A stretch of DNA of 32,514 nt from Leptolyngbyaceae cyanobacterium RU_5_1 (GTDB lineage: Bacteria; Cyanobacteriota; Cyanobacteriia; Leptolyngbyales; Leptolyngbyaceae). Position 1 is the stretch's first letter, and each line of letters opens with the position of its first letter. Below are positions 23,232 to 32,105 of the stretch, in pieces. The position numbers and the translations under genes were made by a program. The stretch spans positions 1 through 32,514 of the forward strand of contig JAAUSG010000031.1 of the NCBI GenBank assembly GCA_012034055.1, written 5' to 3'. Under the pieces are notes generated by a model. It saw only the letters and a program-made list of their open reading frames with translations, was not told where the DNA came from and ran no database searches.

Positions 23232-24497
23232 ATGACTGCCCTTAATTTGGGATGGATTCGGAATCAATTTCCAGCCCTGACGCAGGACATCAACGGTCAG
23301 CCCGCAATTTTCTTGGACGGACCCGGTGGAACCCAGGTGCCCAGAACCGTAGTCGAGGCGATCAGTGATTACTTGATCACGTCCAATGCCAATGCGCATG
23401 GAGCCTTTGCTACGAGCCAGCGCACCGACACGTTGATTGCCTCGGCGCGCAGTGCTGTAGCGGACTTTTTGGGATGCGACGGTGACGAAATTGTGTTTGG
23501 TGCCAGCATGACGGCCCTCGCGTTCTCGGTCAGCCGGGCGATCGGTCGAGACCTGCAAGCGGGCGATGAAATCATTGTCACCCAACTGGATCACTACGCC
23601 AATGTTTCGCCGTGGAGGGCACTGGAAGAGCGCGGCGTGATTATTCGTACCGTCGATATTCAGGTTGACGATTGCACCCTCGATCTGGCTGATTTAGAGC
23701 GATCGCTGAATGACCGAACTCGCCTGGTTGCGATCGGCTATGCGTCGAATGCTGTCGGCACAATCAACGATGTCGCAAACGTGGTGCAACTGGCGCGTCA
23801 GGTGGGTGCCTGGGTGTTTGTGGATGCGGTTCACTATGCCCCCCACGGCGCGATCGATGTGCGGACGCTGGACTGTGATTTTCTCGCCTGCTCTGCGTAT
23901 AAATTTTTTGGTCCCCATGTGGGGGTGTTGTACGTAAAACGTGAGCATCTAGCACGATTGCACCCGTATAAGGTAGAGCCTGCACCGGAAGAGGTTCCCA
24001 GCCGCTGGGAGAACGGAACGTTGAACCATGAGGGATTGGCAGGATTAGTGGAGACGATTCACTACCTGACGGAACTCGGTTATCAAATTTCACCAACGGC
24101 TGCAGGTCGCCGTGCTGCGTTGGTTGCCGGGATGACTGCTATCCAGTCCTATGAGCAGGAATTGAGTCAAATGCTGCTTGCGGGGCTGCAACAAATTCCT
24201 GGTTTGAAAGTGTATGGCATTACCGATCGCGATCGCTTAATCTGGCGCACACCCACCGTTGGCGTTCGATTGGCTGGGCAAACCCCTCGTAGCGTAGCAC
24301 AGCAGTTGGGCGATCGCGGCATCTTCACCTGGAATGGGAACTTCTATGCGATCGGTCTCACTGAAGCGTTAAGCATTGAAACCAGCGGCGGACTGTTGCG
24401 GATTGGGCTGGTTCACTACAACACGGTTGATGAAATCAATCAGTTGCTGAAAGCATTAGATGAAATTGCCGCATCGGCGATCTATATGCTTGCCTGA
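23232..24497 (+). CDS. Cysteine desulfurase-like PLP enzyme without the catalytic Cys (TIGR01976 type, 421 aa)
   Basis: The start is the ATG at 23232, preceded by AGGAGG; the longer frame upstream overlaps the dioxygenase. It is a class V aminotransferase-fold enzyme with Lys224 (LACSAYKFFGPHVG) as PLP lysine and D198/H201 in the cofactor pocket (FVDAVHYAPHG). The four cysteines are at 82, 148, 205 and 220. None is in the C-terminal loop, where SufS has RxGHHC; here it reads GNFYAIGLTEAL and RIGLVHYNT. Desulfurase chemistry is therefore unlikely. Lyase or aminotransferase chemistry is an inference. Family members are, as I recall, often next to the PF10014 dioxygenase. The substrate is unknown. 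Confidence 0.86.
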   Translation: MTALNLGWIRNQFPALTQDINGQPAIFLDGPGGTQVPRTVVEAISDYLITSNANAHGAFATSQRTDTLIASARSAVADFLGCDGDEIVFGASMTALAFSVSRAIGRDLQAGDEIIVTQLDHYANVSPWRALEERGVIIRTVDIQVDDCTLDLADLERSLNDRTRLVAIGYASNAVGTINDVANVVQLARQVGAWVFVDAVHYAPHGAIDVRTLDCDFLACSAYKFFGPHVGVLYVKREHLARLHPYKVEPAPEEVPSRWENGTLNHEGLAGLVETIHYLTELGYQISPTAAGRRAALVAGMTAIQSYEQELSQMLLAGLQQIPGLKVYGITDRDRLIWRTPTVGVRLAGQTPRSVAQQLGDRGIFTWNGNFYAIGLTEALSIETSGGLLRIGLVHYNTVDEINQLLKALDEIAASAIYMLA

Positions 24498-24538
24498 GTA
24501 CACAGAATTATTAGTCAGAGTTGAAATTGAGTCTAATA

Positions 24539-24585
24539 AACCACCAAGACACGAAGACACAAAGCTTCTTGGTGCCTTGGTGGTT
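24539..24585. repeat. AACCACCAAG fold-back repeat
   Basis: AACCACCAAG (24539-24548) and CTTGGTGGTT (24576-24585) are perfect inverted copies after the desulfurase-like gene. It could serve as a weak 3' hairpin. There is no U-run. Confidence 0.6.
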
Positions 24586-24677
24586 ACTAAAACCAACTTG
24601 CAATGAGTTGTATTCAGTCTGGAAAGAATGTGAAGCTGCGATTACAATGACATAATCTTTGACCAATTCGCAGCCTT

Positions 24678-25199
24678 ATGAAGCAATCTGATCTACCCTG
24701 GCTGAGTCGGCTCCTGACGGGTTTTATCCTGCTATGTTTAACCGGGTTTTGCTTAGTCCTGACGGTTTATCCCGTGTGGGCACAGGAGAATATGGTTAAC
24801 TATACGCTGACCGATTTGAGATATCGGGATTTTTCAAATCAAGATTTGCAAGGAACCTCGTTTGCGGGTGCAGAGATGCAGGGAGCAATTTTTCGAGGAG
24901 CAAATCTCAAGGGAACCATTCTGACTAAGGGTTCCTTTCTCCAGGCAGACCTGACGGGAGCTGATTTGACTGAGGTGTTTGGCGATCGCGTGATCTTTAG
25001 CGCAGCCAACTTGACAAACGCAATCTTCACCAACGCGATGCTGGCCAGCAGCCATTTTTTTGATGCTGTGATTACGGGAACCGATTTCTCAGGGGCACTG
25101 ATTGACCCGTATGAAGTGAAGTTGATGTGTCAACGCGCCGATGGGATTAATTCAATAACCGGCGTTTCGACCCGTGAAAGCCTGGGATGTTTAGAATGA
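24678..25199 (+). CDS. Exported pentapeptide-repeat protein (173 aa)
   Basis: A hydrophobic N-terminus ([20 protein letters not shown], residues 12-31) followed by VWA-Q gives a likely signal peptide cut near residue 36. The mature part carries tandem pentapeptide repeats of A(D/N)LXX type, including [34 protein letters not shown] and ANLTNAIF, which form a right-handed quadrilateral helix. A C-terminal segment with two cysteines (KLMCQRADG and SLGCLE) may be disulfide-linked. It is probably in the thylakoid lumen or periplasm. Start ATG 24678 has no strong ribosome site. Function is unknown; lumenal pentapeptide proteins are common in cyanobacteria. Confidence 0.82.
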   Translation: MKQSDLPWLSRLLTGFILLCLTGFCLVLTVYPVWAQENMVNYTLTDLRYRDFSNQDLQGTSFAGAEMQGAIFRGANLKGTILTKGSFLQADLTGADLTEVFGDRVIFSAANLTNAIFTNAMLASSHFFDAVITGTDFSGALIDPYEVKLMCQRADGINSITGVSTRESLGCLE

Positions 25200-25395
25200 A
25201 AAATTAAAAATTAAAAATTAAAAATTAAAAATTTCTGCCAGGAACCATTTTGATTGCCTGTTACCAAACGCCAGTTTGGTAACGCTATCCCAGAGAGCTT
25301 CCAGCTTCGATGTTGGATTCGGGAAGCCGGAGCTTAGTAATCAGGGGTTACTTACCATTTTAATTTTTAACTTTTAATTTTTAATTTTTAATTGA
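25197..25395. repeat. AT-rich fold-back repeat between convergent genes
   Basis: A run of AAAATTAAAAATT units at 25201-25232 is answered by an inverted run at 25358-25393. Inside, GTTACCAAAC (25260-25269) and GTTTGGTAAC (25274-25283) form a perfect 10-bp hairpin with a 4-base loop. The minus-strand aminotransferase stop codon lies in the right run. It may terminate both genes. Confidence 0.7.
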
Positions 25396-26565
25396 ATTCT
25401 TGAGCTTTTGAATAGCATCCTGAATTCGCTGCAGTGCTTCCTGGATATTTTCAAGTGAATTTGCATAGGAAAGTCTTAAGTAGCCTTCACCAAACTGTCC
25501 AAACGCAGTACCAGACAACAGAGCAACACCCGCGTCGTACAACAGGTAATCTGCCAGTGCGTCAGCGGAAAGCGGCAACTGCTGCACATTGGGGAAGACA
25601 TAGAATGCACCGGCTGGTTTAAGGCAGGAGATGCCCGGAATGGCGTTGAGTCCATCTACGATCGCGTCCCGTCGCCGTTTAAACTCAGCAACCATCTGCT
25701 GCACACAGTCTTGTGATCCTTTCAACGCTTCCATTCCAGCAATTTGAGTGAATGAGCAGGTGCAGGAGTTGGAGTTGATCATCAGGCGGACGATGTGCTC
25801 AATGATGGGCTTGGGCGCAACTCCATACCCCAATCGCCAACCCGTCATGGCATAGGTTTTGGAGTGACCGTCGATCAAAATTGTGCGGGCTTTCATACCA
25901 GGAAACGCAAGGATGCTCTGATGCTGCCCGTCATACACCATTCCAGAGTAGATTTCGTCAGCCAGGACGTAAAAATCATGTTTATTGGCGAGGTGGGCGA
26001 TCGCGTCTAGATCCTCTGCTTGCAAAAGTCCCCCTGTGGGATTATGCGGAGAATTAAGAATCAGCAATCTGGTTCGCTCAGAAATAGAATCAATCAAATC
26101 ATCAATCCGAAATCTAAACTCTACCTCTTCTCGCAACGGAAGTGGCACTGCTTTTGCACCCACAAAGTTAATCACCGATTCATAGACCGGAAAACCTGGA
26201 TTAGGATAAATGACCTCGTCTCCAGCCTCTACCAATGCCATGATCGTGAAAAAGATCAGGGGTTTAGCCCCAGGGGTTACAGCAACTTCGTCCGGATGAA
26301 CATCAATTCGTCGCGTTGTCGCGATCCATTCCGCGACAACCTCACGAAACTCTAACAATCCGGCTGCCGGGCCGTACCCTGTATATCCCTCCTTCATGGC
26401 CCGGAATGCTGCTTCACAAAGGTGCGTCGGAGTTGGGAAATCTGGCTGTCCAATTTCAAGGTGAATCACATGATTACCCTGTGCTTCCAGGTTTTTGGCT
26501 TTAGCCAGGACTTCGAAAGCAGATTCCGTCCCCAAACGGTTCATTCGTTCTGCAACTTTCAGCAT
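25381..26565 (-). CDS. Class I/II PLP-dependent aminotransferase, aspartate aminotransferase-like (394 aa)
   Basis: A fold type I aminotransferase with YPNPGFPVYES, N175 (SPHNPTGG), D203 and Y206 (ADEIYSG), and the PLP lysine K236 (GHSKTYAMTGWRLGYG). Length is normal for the family. Substrate specificity (aspartate, aromatic amino acids or LL-diaminopimelate) cannot be read reliably. The start at 26565 (MLKVAERMNRLGTESAF) is the typical N-terminus. It lies 78 bases downstream of nblA on the same strand, so they may share transcripts. The last residues (SIKN-stop) fall in an AT-rich repeat, so the C-terminus may be altered by it. Confidence 0.9.
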   Translation of the reverse strand: MLKVAERMNRLGTESAFEVLAKAKNLEAQGNHVIHLEIGQPDFPTPTHLCEAAFRAMKEGYTGYGPAAGLLEFREVVAEWIATTRRIDVHPDEVAVTPGAKPLIFFTIMALVEAGDEVIYPNPGFPVYESVINFVGAKAVPLPLREEVEFRFRIDDLIDSISERTRLLILNSPHNPTGGLLQAEDLDAIAHLANKHDFYVLADEIYSGMVYDGQHQSILAFPGMKARTILIDGHSKTYAMTGWRLGYGVAPKPIIEHIVRLMINSNSCTCSFTQIAGMEALKGSQDCVQQMVAEFKRRRDAIVDGLNAIPGISCLKPAGAFYVFPNVQQLPLSADALADYLLYDAGVALLSGTAFGQFGEGYLRLSYANSLENIQEALQRIQDAIQKLKNSIKN

Positions 26566-26643
26566 CGTCCGTTATGTGTTGTGAGACATCATATTCATGG
26601 GGTACATCACTAACTTCGGTTTGATTTTTCTAGACATTACAGA

Positions 26644-26820
26644 TTATACAAGACACCCCTTTACCAGATTGCGAATGACGTTGTCTTTGACCATTAACAA
26701 TCGTGCGGTCTGTAGCAAGAGTTCTCGCATCTGTTCTTGGGACATTTGCTGAGCAGATTCTTCCATTAGCCTCATTTGAAACTGTTGTTCCAAAGAGAGT
26801 TCAAAAGATGGGCTGTTCAT
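26644..26820 (-). CDS. nblA: NblA, phycobilisome degradation adaptor (58 aa)
   Basis: A small gene with a very strong ribosome site (GGAGG, 5 bases before ATG 26820). The translation begins MNSPSFELSLEQQFQMRLME and continues to LMVKDNVIRNLVKGCLV, the characteristic NblA pattern. The FELSLEQ(Q/E)F start and the VKDNVIRNL C-terminal helix are recognisable. NblA is a short helical dimer that links phycobilisome rods to Clp protease for degradation when nitrogen or sulfur is scarce. It indicates an organism with phycobilisomes. The length of 58 fits the family. It faces a 730-base upstream region with a promoter-like structure. Confidence 0.93.
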   Translation of the reverse strand: MNSPSFELSLEQQFQMRLMEESAQQMSQEQMRELLLQTARLLMVKDNVIRNLVKGCLV

Positions 26821-26882
26821 AGCAACCTCCTAATTGAGATGGAATAAAAGGTAACCAACAAAGCAATTGACTGATTTGGAGC

Positions 26883-26911
26883 ACTATACCTATACAGGTA
26901 TATAGGGTTAA
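26883..26911 (-). promoter_or_regulatory. Putative nblA promoter with inverted-repeat operator
   Basis: On the minus strand a TTAACC (-35, 26911-26906) and TATAGT (-10, 26888-26883) are spaced by 17 bases. The spacer and -10 carry the inverted repeat TATACCT-ATAC-AGGTATA (26885-26902), and AACAACAGTTGTT lies immediately upstream (26910-26922). Arm placement suggests repressor control. No NtcA consensus (GTA-N8-TAC) is seen. Confidence 0.5.
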
Positions 26912-27551
26912 CAACAGTTGTTTATGCAGAGATTCCGCTTGAGGAATTATATTTCTTAATAATCAGGTAAGCTTTGGGCGCGAATGCTTTCATAATCACC
27001 TTTTTCTGCTATTTTTGAATCCATAGCAGGAGAGATTTTCCAATTAATATTTACAAATCCACTGCTTCTTTGGTGCAGTAGACCTCTCGGAAAATCATCC
27101 TTTAGATTCTACTAAATCCAGCGAGAACGATTTTACGAGAACGTTTAATACTGCTGGATATTCAAAGCCAGAGCGCGATCGCGCATTCCAAATCCTCTAC
27201 TTTACCTGCGATCGCTGCCGTTTCTTCAAGCACAACAAACCTTCATTCGACCTCCACTACTTTGAAGGGTTGAGCATCCAAGCAAGACGTCGTAGACCAG
27301 TTGCTTCCACGATAATCCTTGCTCTGTGCTTCAGTAGAAGTTGCTTGAATTAACCGCTTTCAAGCTGTGAAAAGAAGGGCATTCGATACAAGTAGTGCAT
27401 TCGTATCGTAGTTGTATTATATCAATAATTTAAGGCTGGCTACTAGATCACCAAACGGTCAGTGCAGAGGTGATCATCGTCTCGATTGTTGTTTCGAAAC
27501 AATGCAAAAATGCTGTTTCTAAGATTTAATTTGCAAGAAGTCTAATTCTTA
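26912..27551. other. Region without a recognised gene upstream of nblA
   Basis: No gene with a start is seen. A 101-codon open frame (27048-27353, plus strand) contains CDRCRFFKHNKPSFDL but has no ATG or GTG start in its first half. Elsewhere there is only short AT-rich sequence. The region may hold a decayed gene. Confidence 0.5.
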
Positions 27552-28454
27552 TCATCTATCTGTCGAAGGCCGTGCCCTCAGATAGTTCAAGAAATCCAGC
27601 AACTCGTCAAAAGTTAGACTTTGACGAGTTGACTTACTGTAAGTCTGCTTCAGGTATTGTCGTCCTTCCTGCTTCGTCCAACCAATCCGATCCATTTCAA
27701 CATCGGTGAGGGCAATCAGCGAGGACAGATCATCAAGCTCATCAGTACCCGGTTCAATGACCTTGCTTGATTTAGAGGGCTTATCTACTTTTGGCACGTT
27801 GAAGTTTGGTAAATCAGCGGTACTGCTACGATCGCTCACTGTTACCGCTGTTGACAGCTCAGGCAGAGGCAGCTCAGGCAGAGAGGGTTCGTAATCTGGT
27901 AAAAACACGTCCTCTTCTGAGTCGAAAGTGTCTGCCACCACGAAATGGGTTGGAGGATCCGCATCCGGTGCGGAATGCGTTTGATTGACCGAATAGTCTG
28001 GCGTGGGTAAGGGTGACAACGAGGTATCTGGCTCAGTCAAGAGCGGCAACACGGGTTCCTCTATCAGAAAATTCTCGATGGATGGTAAGGGCAAGCCTGG
28101 TATAGACGAGATGTTGCCAGGTGAAATAGACCCTCCAATCTCTGAGGGAGAAGATGACTTGGAACTTAGATGACCGTTTGTACCCAACGGTCGCAGACTG
28201 GGTGCCGCTGCATCAGCAGGAACAGACGGAATTCCAAAAATGCTCAAAACTCGCAGTCGGGCCTGATCCTCAGCCAATTCCACCGAAGCAGCAGCAGCCA
28301 TTCCTGTTGCCAGCGTCACCCCACCGGACTGCACCAGGGCCCGCACAACAAAACTGCCTTCATAAACCTGTACCAGTTCGGTTACAAGGGTGCTGCATGG
28401 AAAACGAGTCTGAAGCTGAGTAAACAAGGTGTGGAAATCAACAGGCTGTTGCAT
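27552..28454 (-). CDS. Conserved hypothetical protein, two domains with a disordered linker (300 aa)
   Basis: The start is the ATG at 28454 (MQQPVDFHTLFTQLQTRF). The N-terminal 80 residues form an alpha/beta domain (FVVRALVQSGGVTLATGMAA, then VELAEDQARLRVLSIFGI) whose layout recalls Rad52/DdrA-type single-strand annealing domains; this is an inference. A roughly 140-residue linker rich in Pro, Ser and Asp follows (about 85-235). A compact C-terminal helical module follows, containing DVEMDRIGWTKQEGRQYLKQ and DELLDFLNYLRARP. I recall similar C-terminal modules in cyanobacterial proteins of unknown role. A role in DNA repair is possible, not shown. Confidence 0.65.
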   Translation of the reverse strand: MQQPVDFHTLFTQLQTRFPCSTLVTELVQVYEGSFVVRALVQSGGVTLATGMAAAASVELAEDQARLRVLSIFGIPSVPADAAAPSLRPLGTNGHLSSKSSSPSEIGGSISPGNISSIPGLPLPSIENFLIEEPVLPLLTEPDTSLSPLPTPDYSVNQTHSAPDADPPTHFVVADTFDSEEDVFLPDYEPSLPELPLPELSTAVTVSDRSSTADLPNFNVPKVDKPSKSSKVIEPGTDELDDLSSLIALTDVEMDRIGWTKQEGRQYLKQTYSKSTRQSLTFDELLDFLNYLRARPSTDR

Positions 28455-28830
28455 GGATAAAATCTGTTCCGCACGAATCCGAGTAAATCGTCTTACCAAA
28501 AAGACTGCTAGACACGATAGCGCAACTTGCTTGGAAATATGCAGAAATCTCTGATTTGGCTACCAACTTAAAACGGGACAGCAACGTCAGGAAGGAATAC
28601 AGAATTCAGGAGCCAGGAGAGAGGCTGAATTCTGTATTCTGACTCCTGCACTACCCAAACGTCCCGGCTTAAACCAGTAGCCCCGATTACCCATTACCTG
28701 CGTAAACCCTATTTATTAAGCTAATGTGATCTGTGATAGTTCTCACTAGCGGTAAAAATTTTATACTTAAAGCATAAGTTATCTGGAAGCAGCTTGCATG
28801 GGCTACGATTTGGAATTTTGAACCAGGTTT
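28455..28830. other. Divergent intergenic region with fold-back element
   Basis: 376 bases lie between the hypothetical gene and phoU. Most of it is the nested fold-back element at 28558-28682. The phoU promoter should lie in 28690-28830, but no clear hexamer pair was chosen. Confidence 0.6.
28558..28682. repeat. Nested fold-back element (125 bp)
   Basis: Inner arms GAATACAGAATTCAG (28595-28609) and its exact complement (28625-28639) flank a 15-base loop. Weaker outer pairing joins CGGGAC/GTCCCG, and GGCTAC (28558-28563) pairs with GTAGCC (28677-28682). It fits a non-autonomous mobile element or a large RNA hairpin. Confidence 0.7.
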
Positions 28831-29499
28831 GTGATAGGCATAGAATTGGATACATCAGGAACGACCCGTACTCACTTTGAACGGCAACTTAAACGCATTC
28901 AACGGGATGTCCTGCGCATGGGGGCGTTGGTCGAAAACTCGTTTTGGTTAGCTCGACAGGCCCTGTTTGAGCAAGATTTGAATGCCCCGCATCAGATTGC
29001 CGTTCAGGACAAGCAAATTGACCATTTATATCGTCAAATTGAACAGGATTGCGTATCCCTGATCGCTCTGCAAGCACCTGTAGCTCAAGATCTGCGCTTG
29101 TTGAGTGCTTTGATGCAGCTTGTACGTGATTTGGAGCGAATTGGAGACTACGCCGAGGATTTAGGTGAGATTGCGATACGGTTGTTTCCTTACCCAACGT
29201 TATCTCACATGGAGCAGGTGAAGCTGATGTGCGATCGCTGTCGGGCAATGTTGGCAATGAGCCTGGTCGCCCTATCTGATTTAGACGCAGAATCTGGGCT
29301 GGCGATTAAAGTCCGAGACGACGACGTTGATCTAGATTACGAAACCCTCTATCACTCCCTGGCTCAACAACGAGATATTCAAGGCGTCGTAGAACCCATC
29401 GTGCTGGTAGTCCTGACAATCCGTCACCTGGAGCGGATGGCAGATCACGCGACGAATATCGGCAAGCGAGTCGCGTATATTGTCACAGGACAACGGTGA
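28831..29499 (+). CDS. phoU: PhoU-family phosphate signalling regulator (222 aa)
   Basis: The protein has two PhoU repeats of three helices. The first carries DLRLLSALMQLVRDLERIGDYAEDLGE and the second VLVVLTIRHLERMADHATNIGKRV, each with the conserved E/D metal-binding clusters. PhoU links the Pst transporter to the sensor kinase to repress phosphate-starvation genes. No pst or phoBR genes are in the window, so the partner is inferred. The start is GTG at 28831 (MIGIELDTSGTTRTHFE), with only a weak purine tract upstream. The 3' end converges with hflX over a hairpin. Confidence 0.9.
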   Translation: MIGIELDTSGTTRTHFERQLKRIQRDVLRMGALVENSFWLARQALFEQDLNAPHQIAVQDKQIDHLYRQIEQDCVSLIALQAPVAQDLRLLSALMQLVRDLERIGDYAEDLGEIAIRLFPYPTLSHMEQVKLMCDRCRAMLAMSLVALSDLDAESGLAIKVRDDDVDLDYETLYHSLAQQRDIQGVVEPIVLVVLTIRHLERMADHATNIGKRVAYIVTGQR

Positions 29500-29502
29500 G
29501 AG

Positions 29503-29554
29503 GAATTACGAATTGCAAATTATAAATTTTTCTTTAATTCGACATTCGTAATTC
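29503..29554. terminator. Bidirectional hairpin between phoU and hflX
   Basis: GAATTACGAAT (29503-29513) and ATTCGTAATTC (29544-29554) are perfect inverted copies, with AT-rich sequence between, in a 56-base gap between convergent genes. A shared transcription end is the natural reading. Confidence 0.65.
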
Positions 29555-29555
29555 T

Positions 29556-31249
29556 CTAACATGACACTGCATAATGCACCAATTGGGCAAGACGACGACG
29601 GAGGGTTTCTAAGCCAAGGCGATCGCTGGCGGAGATAAATACCGCTTGTGGATATTCTTCCTGAGCGAGTTTCAGGGTTTCGCTATCGACCTGGTCAATT
29701 TTGTTGAAGGTGAGCAAGGTTGGACCAGGCGCGATCGGCATTTGTGACAAAATTGTCTTCACCGAGTGAATATGGTTTTGCCAGACTGGATGAGATAAAT
29801 CCACCACATGCAGCAGGGCGTTGGCTTCTGTCACTTCCTCCAACGTAGCCCGGAACGCATCTATCAGGGAGGGCGGCAGGTTATGAATAAACCCCACCGT
29901 ATCGGTGAGTAGAATTGAGAGCGGCTCCTGCGTTACTGCATCGGGGACAACCAAACGGCGAGTGGTGGGATCCAGGGTGGCAAACAGTTGATCTGCAGTA
30001 TAAACCTCAGCATTGGTCAGCACATTCAGCAAGGTGGACTTGCCGGCATTGGTATACCCCACCACTGCTACAGAAGGGACCTCCTCATGCTGCCGACGTT
30101 GGCGCAGACGCGCACGGTGTGCCTGCAGTTGGTTGACTTCCTGCTGTAATCGAGAGATCCGACGCTGAATCGATCGCCGCTCTGTCTCCAACTTTGTTTC
30201 ACCCGGACCGCGAGTTCCAATTCCACCTCCCAATCGCGACATTGCCTGTCCTCGTCCTGCGAGTCGCGGCAACTGATACTCCAGTTGTGCCAGCTCAACC
30301 TGCAGTTTTCCCGCACCCGACTGAGCGCGTTGAGCAAAGATGTCCAGAATGACCTCGGTACGATCCACCACCCGCAGTCCAATTTGGGTTTCTAAATTAC
30401 GGGCTTGGGCAGGGGAGAGATCGCGATCGAAGACAATCAGGTTTGCTCCAATCGTTTGAGCCGTTCGAGCAATTTCTTCTACCTTGCCTTCGCCAACGAC
30501 CGTCTGAGGGTGGGGACGGGGACGACGCTGCTTCAGGGTTTGCAGAACTTCTCCACCCGCTGTCTCAACGAGCCGCGCCAGTTCCTCCAACCGATCCCAA
30601 AGATGTTGTTGCAGCACCCCGTCTGTCTGTAGCCCAACCAGCAAAACCCGATCCTGATCCCGGTCAACCTGTTGAGCAACGAACTCCCGCTGGAATTCTG
30701 CTTCTAACCCCTCCACTAAGCTGAAGAAGTCCTGGTTGACCAACACATCCAGGCTGATTGGGGGGGAGACTGTCCACGTGGTTTCTGGGTGTGGGATCAA
30801 GTGCGCCAAATAGGCTTCTTTGATGTATCCCGTGCCCCCCCACCGCGACGCTCAAAGCCAGCCCCAGTAAGGGTCAGAATGACTAAGGCATCAAGCCGCT
30901 GAATTGCCATCGTCGTCAAGGTCGCCTCGTTGGGGGGTTCCGACTTGAGCTGGGTTGCAACACACCGAATGCCACTCAAACGTTCAACTCCATAGCGCGG
31001 CAACTCTAATGGGGGAATACGAGTCTGGCGCGGCGTTCCGACCCCAACCCGGATAACCTGACCACGCCGGTTGAGATAAATACAAATGGGTTGACCCAAC
31101 TCAGTGCTAATTGCCGCAATTCGTTGAGCAAATTCGGGCGTGGCGATGCGATCGCCCGGTAGCCGCTGCTGGTAAAGCCGCTGCAACTGCTTGAGTTGAC
31201 TAGACTTGATCCCGTGAAGATTTCCGTAAATCGATTCGATACGCGCCAC
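29556..31249 (-). pseudogene. hflX: HflX-type GTPase, cyanobacterial long form, single frameshift
   Basis: The GTG at 31249 begins an N-terminal domain (YGNLHGIKSSQLKQLQRLYQQ) of the long cyanobacterial HflX type. The frame stops in IWRT at about 30797. The rest continues in a different frame from AYLAHLIPHPETTWTVSPP (about 30815). It includes the glycine-rich GGGIGTRGPGETKLETERR linker and the G-domain motifs GYTNAGKST, DTVGF and FNKID, ending at 29556. One added base near the run of seven C (30835-30841) would restore one protein of about 564 residues. HflX binds the large ribosomal subunit and splits stalled ribosomes. The break lies next to a homopolymer, so sequence error is likely, but a natural break cannot be excluded. 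Confidence 0.92.
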
Positions 31250-31602
31250 TCGCCAAATGCTATCAGGTTTCCATTTTATCGATTACGAGAAGCGATGGAA
31301 GGACTTATAAAGGTACTTAGGACTTTGAACATTAATTGATTAGAATTACTAATAATCTGGTTGTTCGTGCATACAAGCGCTTTTGATAAGCTTTGCCTAA
31401 TTGATAGGTCTGGTAACTGTATGAGCAAGCACGTCGAACGCAAATCAGGTATTGCTAGTTAACGGCCAATTTCTAACAGTGAGAGTTATTCAGGCTACAG
31501 AACTAAATCCCACCTCGAAATTCTATAGATTTATGTCATCTGTTCAATAGAATCTTCATATATATACGAAATAACAATCTATTTAATCCAATAGGTTAAG
31601 TA

Positions 31603-31740
31603 ATGCGGATACTGACAGTGGAAATGTATCACTCCTTTAAGAAAAACAAAGCAGAAGTAACATTTAAAACGCCTACAAAAGCTTCCTTTCGGACTATTGA
31701 ACCTGGCTGCTGTATCCCTTATCGTGAATATCTTAATTAG
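31603..31740 (+). CDS. Possible small protein (45 aa), unrecognised
   Basis: ATG 31603 opens a 45-codon frame starting MRILTVEMYHSFKKNKAEVT and ending in EPGCCIPYREYLN. It is basic, without a membrane segment, and has a Cys-Cys pair near the end. The upstream AGGTTAAG is a weak ribosome site. It is the best frame in an otherwise empty region. It could be a chance frame. Confidence 0.28.
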   Translation: MRILTVEMYHSFKKNKAEVTFKTPTKASFRTIEPGCCIPYREYLN

Positions 31741-32051
31741 TAGATTCAAGCAAGATCCTGGTGATTTCTAGCTTCATTAAAAGTTTGCAGAAATGAAACT
31801 GCGTTATTCTGTTATGCCGTTACGGGCTAAGGAACAGTGGCAAGGAGTTTTGTCAAAAAGATAAACTGTTTGTACGTTCGCTCGTCAAGACTCAGTTTAG
31901 TGGTGCTGATCTCGGCATTTCCAAACAAACAACTGTCTCTGTGGATACTTCGTACATCCGAATTGTCAGCTAACCTGAGTCGTGATTAAGGTTGACGTGG
32001 TGCATCTGGGAGATTTTTACTGAAGAAATATACTCATATCCAGCCGAATTC

Positions 32052-32100
32052 TTAAGAAAGTATTAAAAAAGTTTTAGAATTAGGTGTGGTGATTGGAGGA
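32052..32100 (+). promoter_or_regulatory. Promoter and ribosome site of the DUF1815 gene
   Basis: TTAAGA (32052-32057) and TAGAAT (32075-32080) are separated by 17 bases. A strong GGAGGA (32095-32100) lies 5 bases before the GTG start. It suggests a short 5' leader of about 15-20 bases. Confidence 0.6.
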
Positions 32101-32105
32101 CAACC

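Larger units (their letters stand above)
31250..32105. other. Mostly non-coding region between hflX and the DUF1815 gene
   Basis: These 856 bases are AT-rich. They hold one small open frame (31603-31740) and the promoter of the DUF1815 gene at the right end. I recognise no RNA gene or repeat here. Confidence 0.5.

Noticed and set aside
26820-26930. NtcA binding site in front of nblA
   Set aside because: No GTA-N8-TAC sequence was found in the region read.
27048-27353. 101-codon open frame with a CxxC-like segment (CDRCRFFKHNKPSFDL)
   Set aside because: It has no ATG or GTG start in its first half, no ribosome site and no recognised family. It could be a remnant of a decayed gene, but is not supported as a gene.
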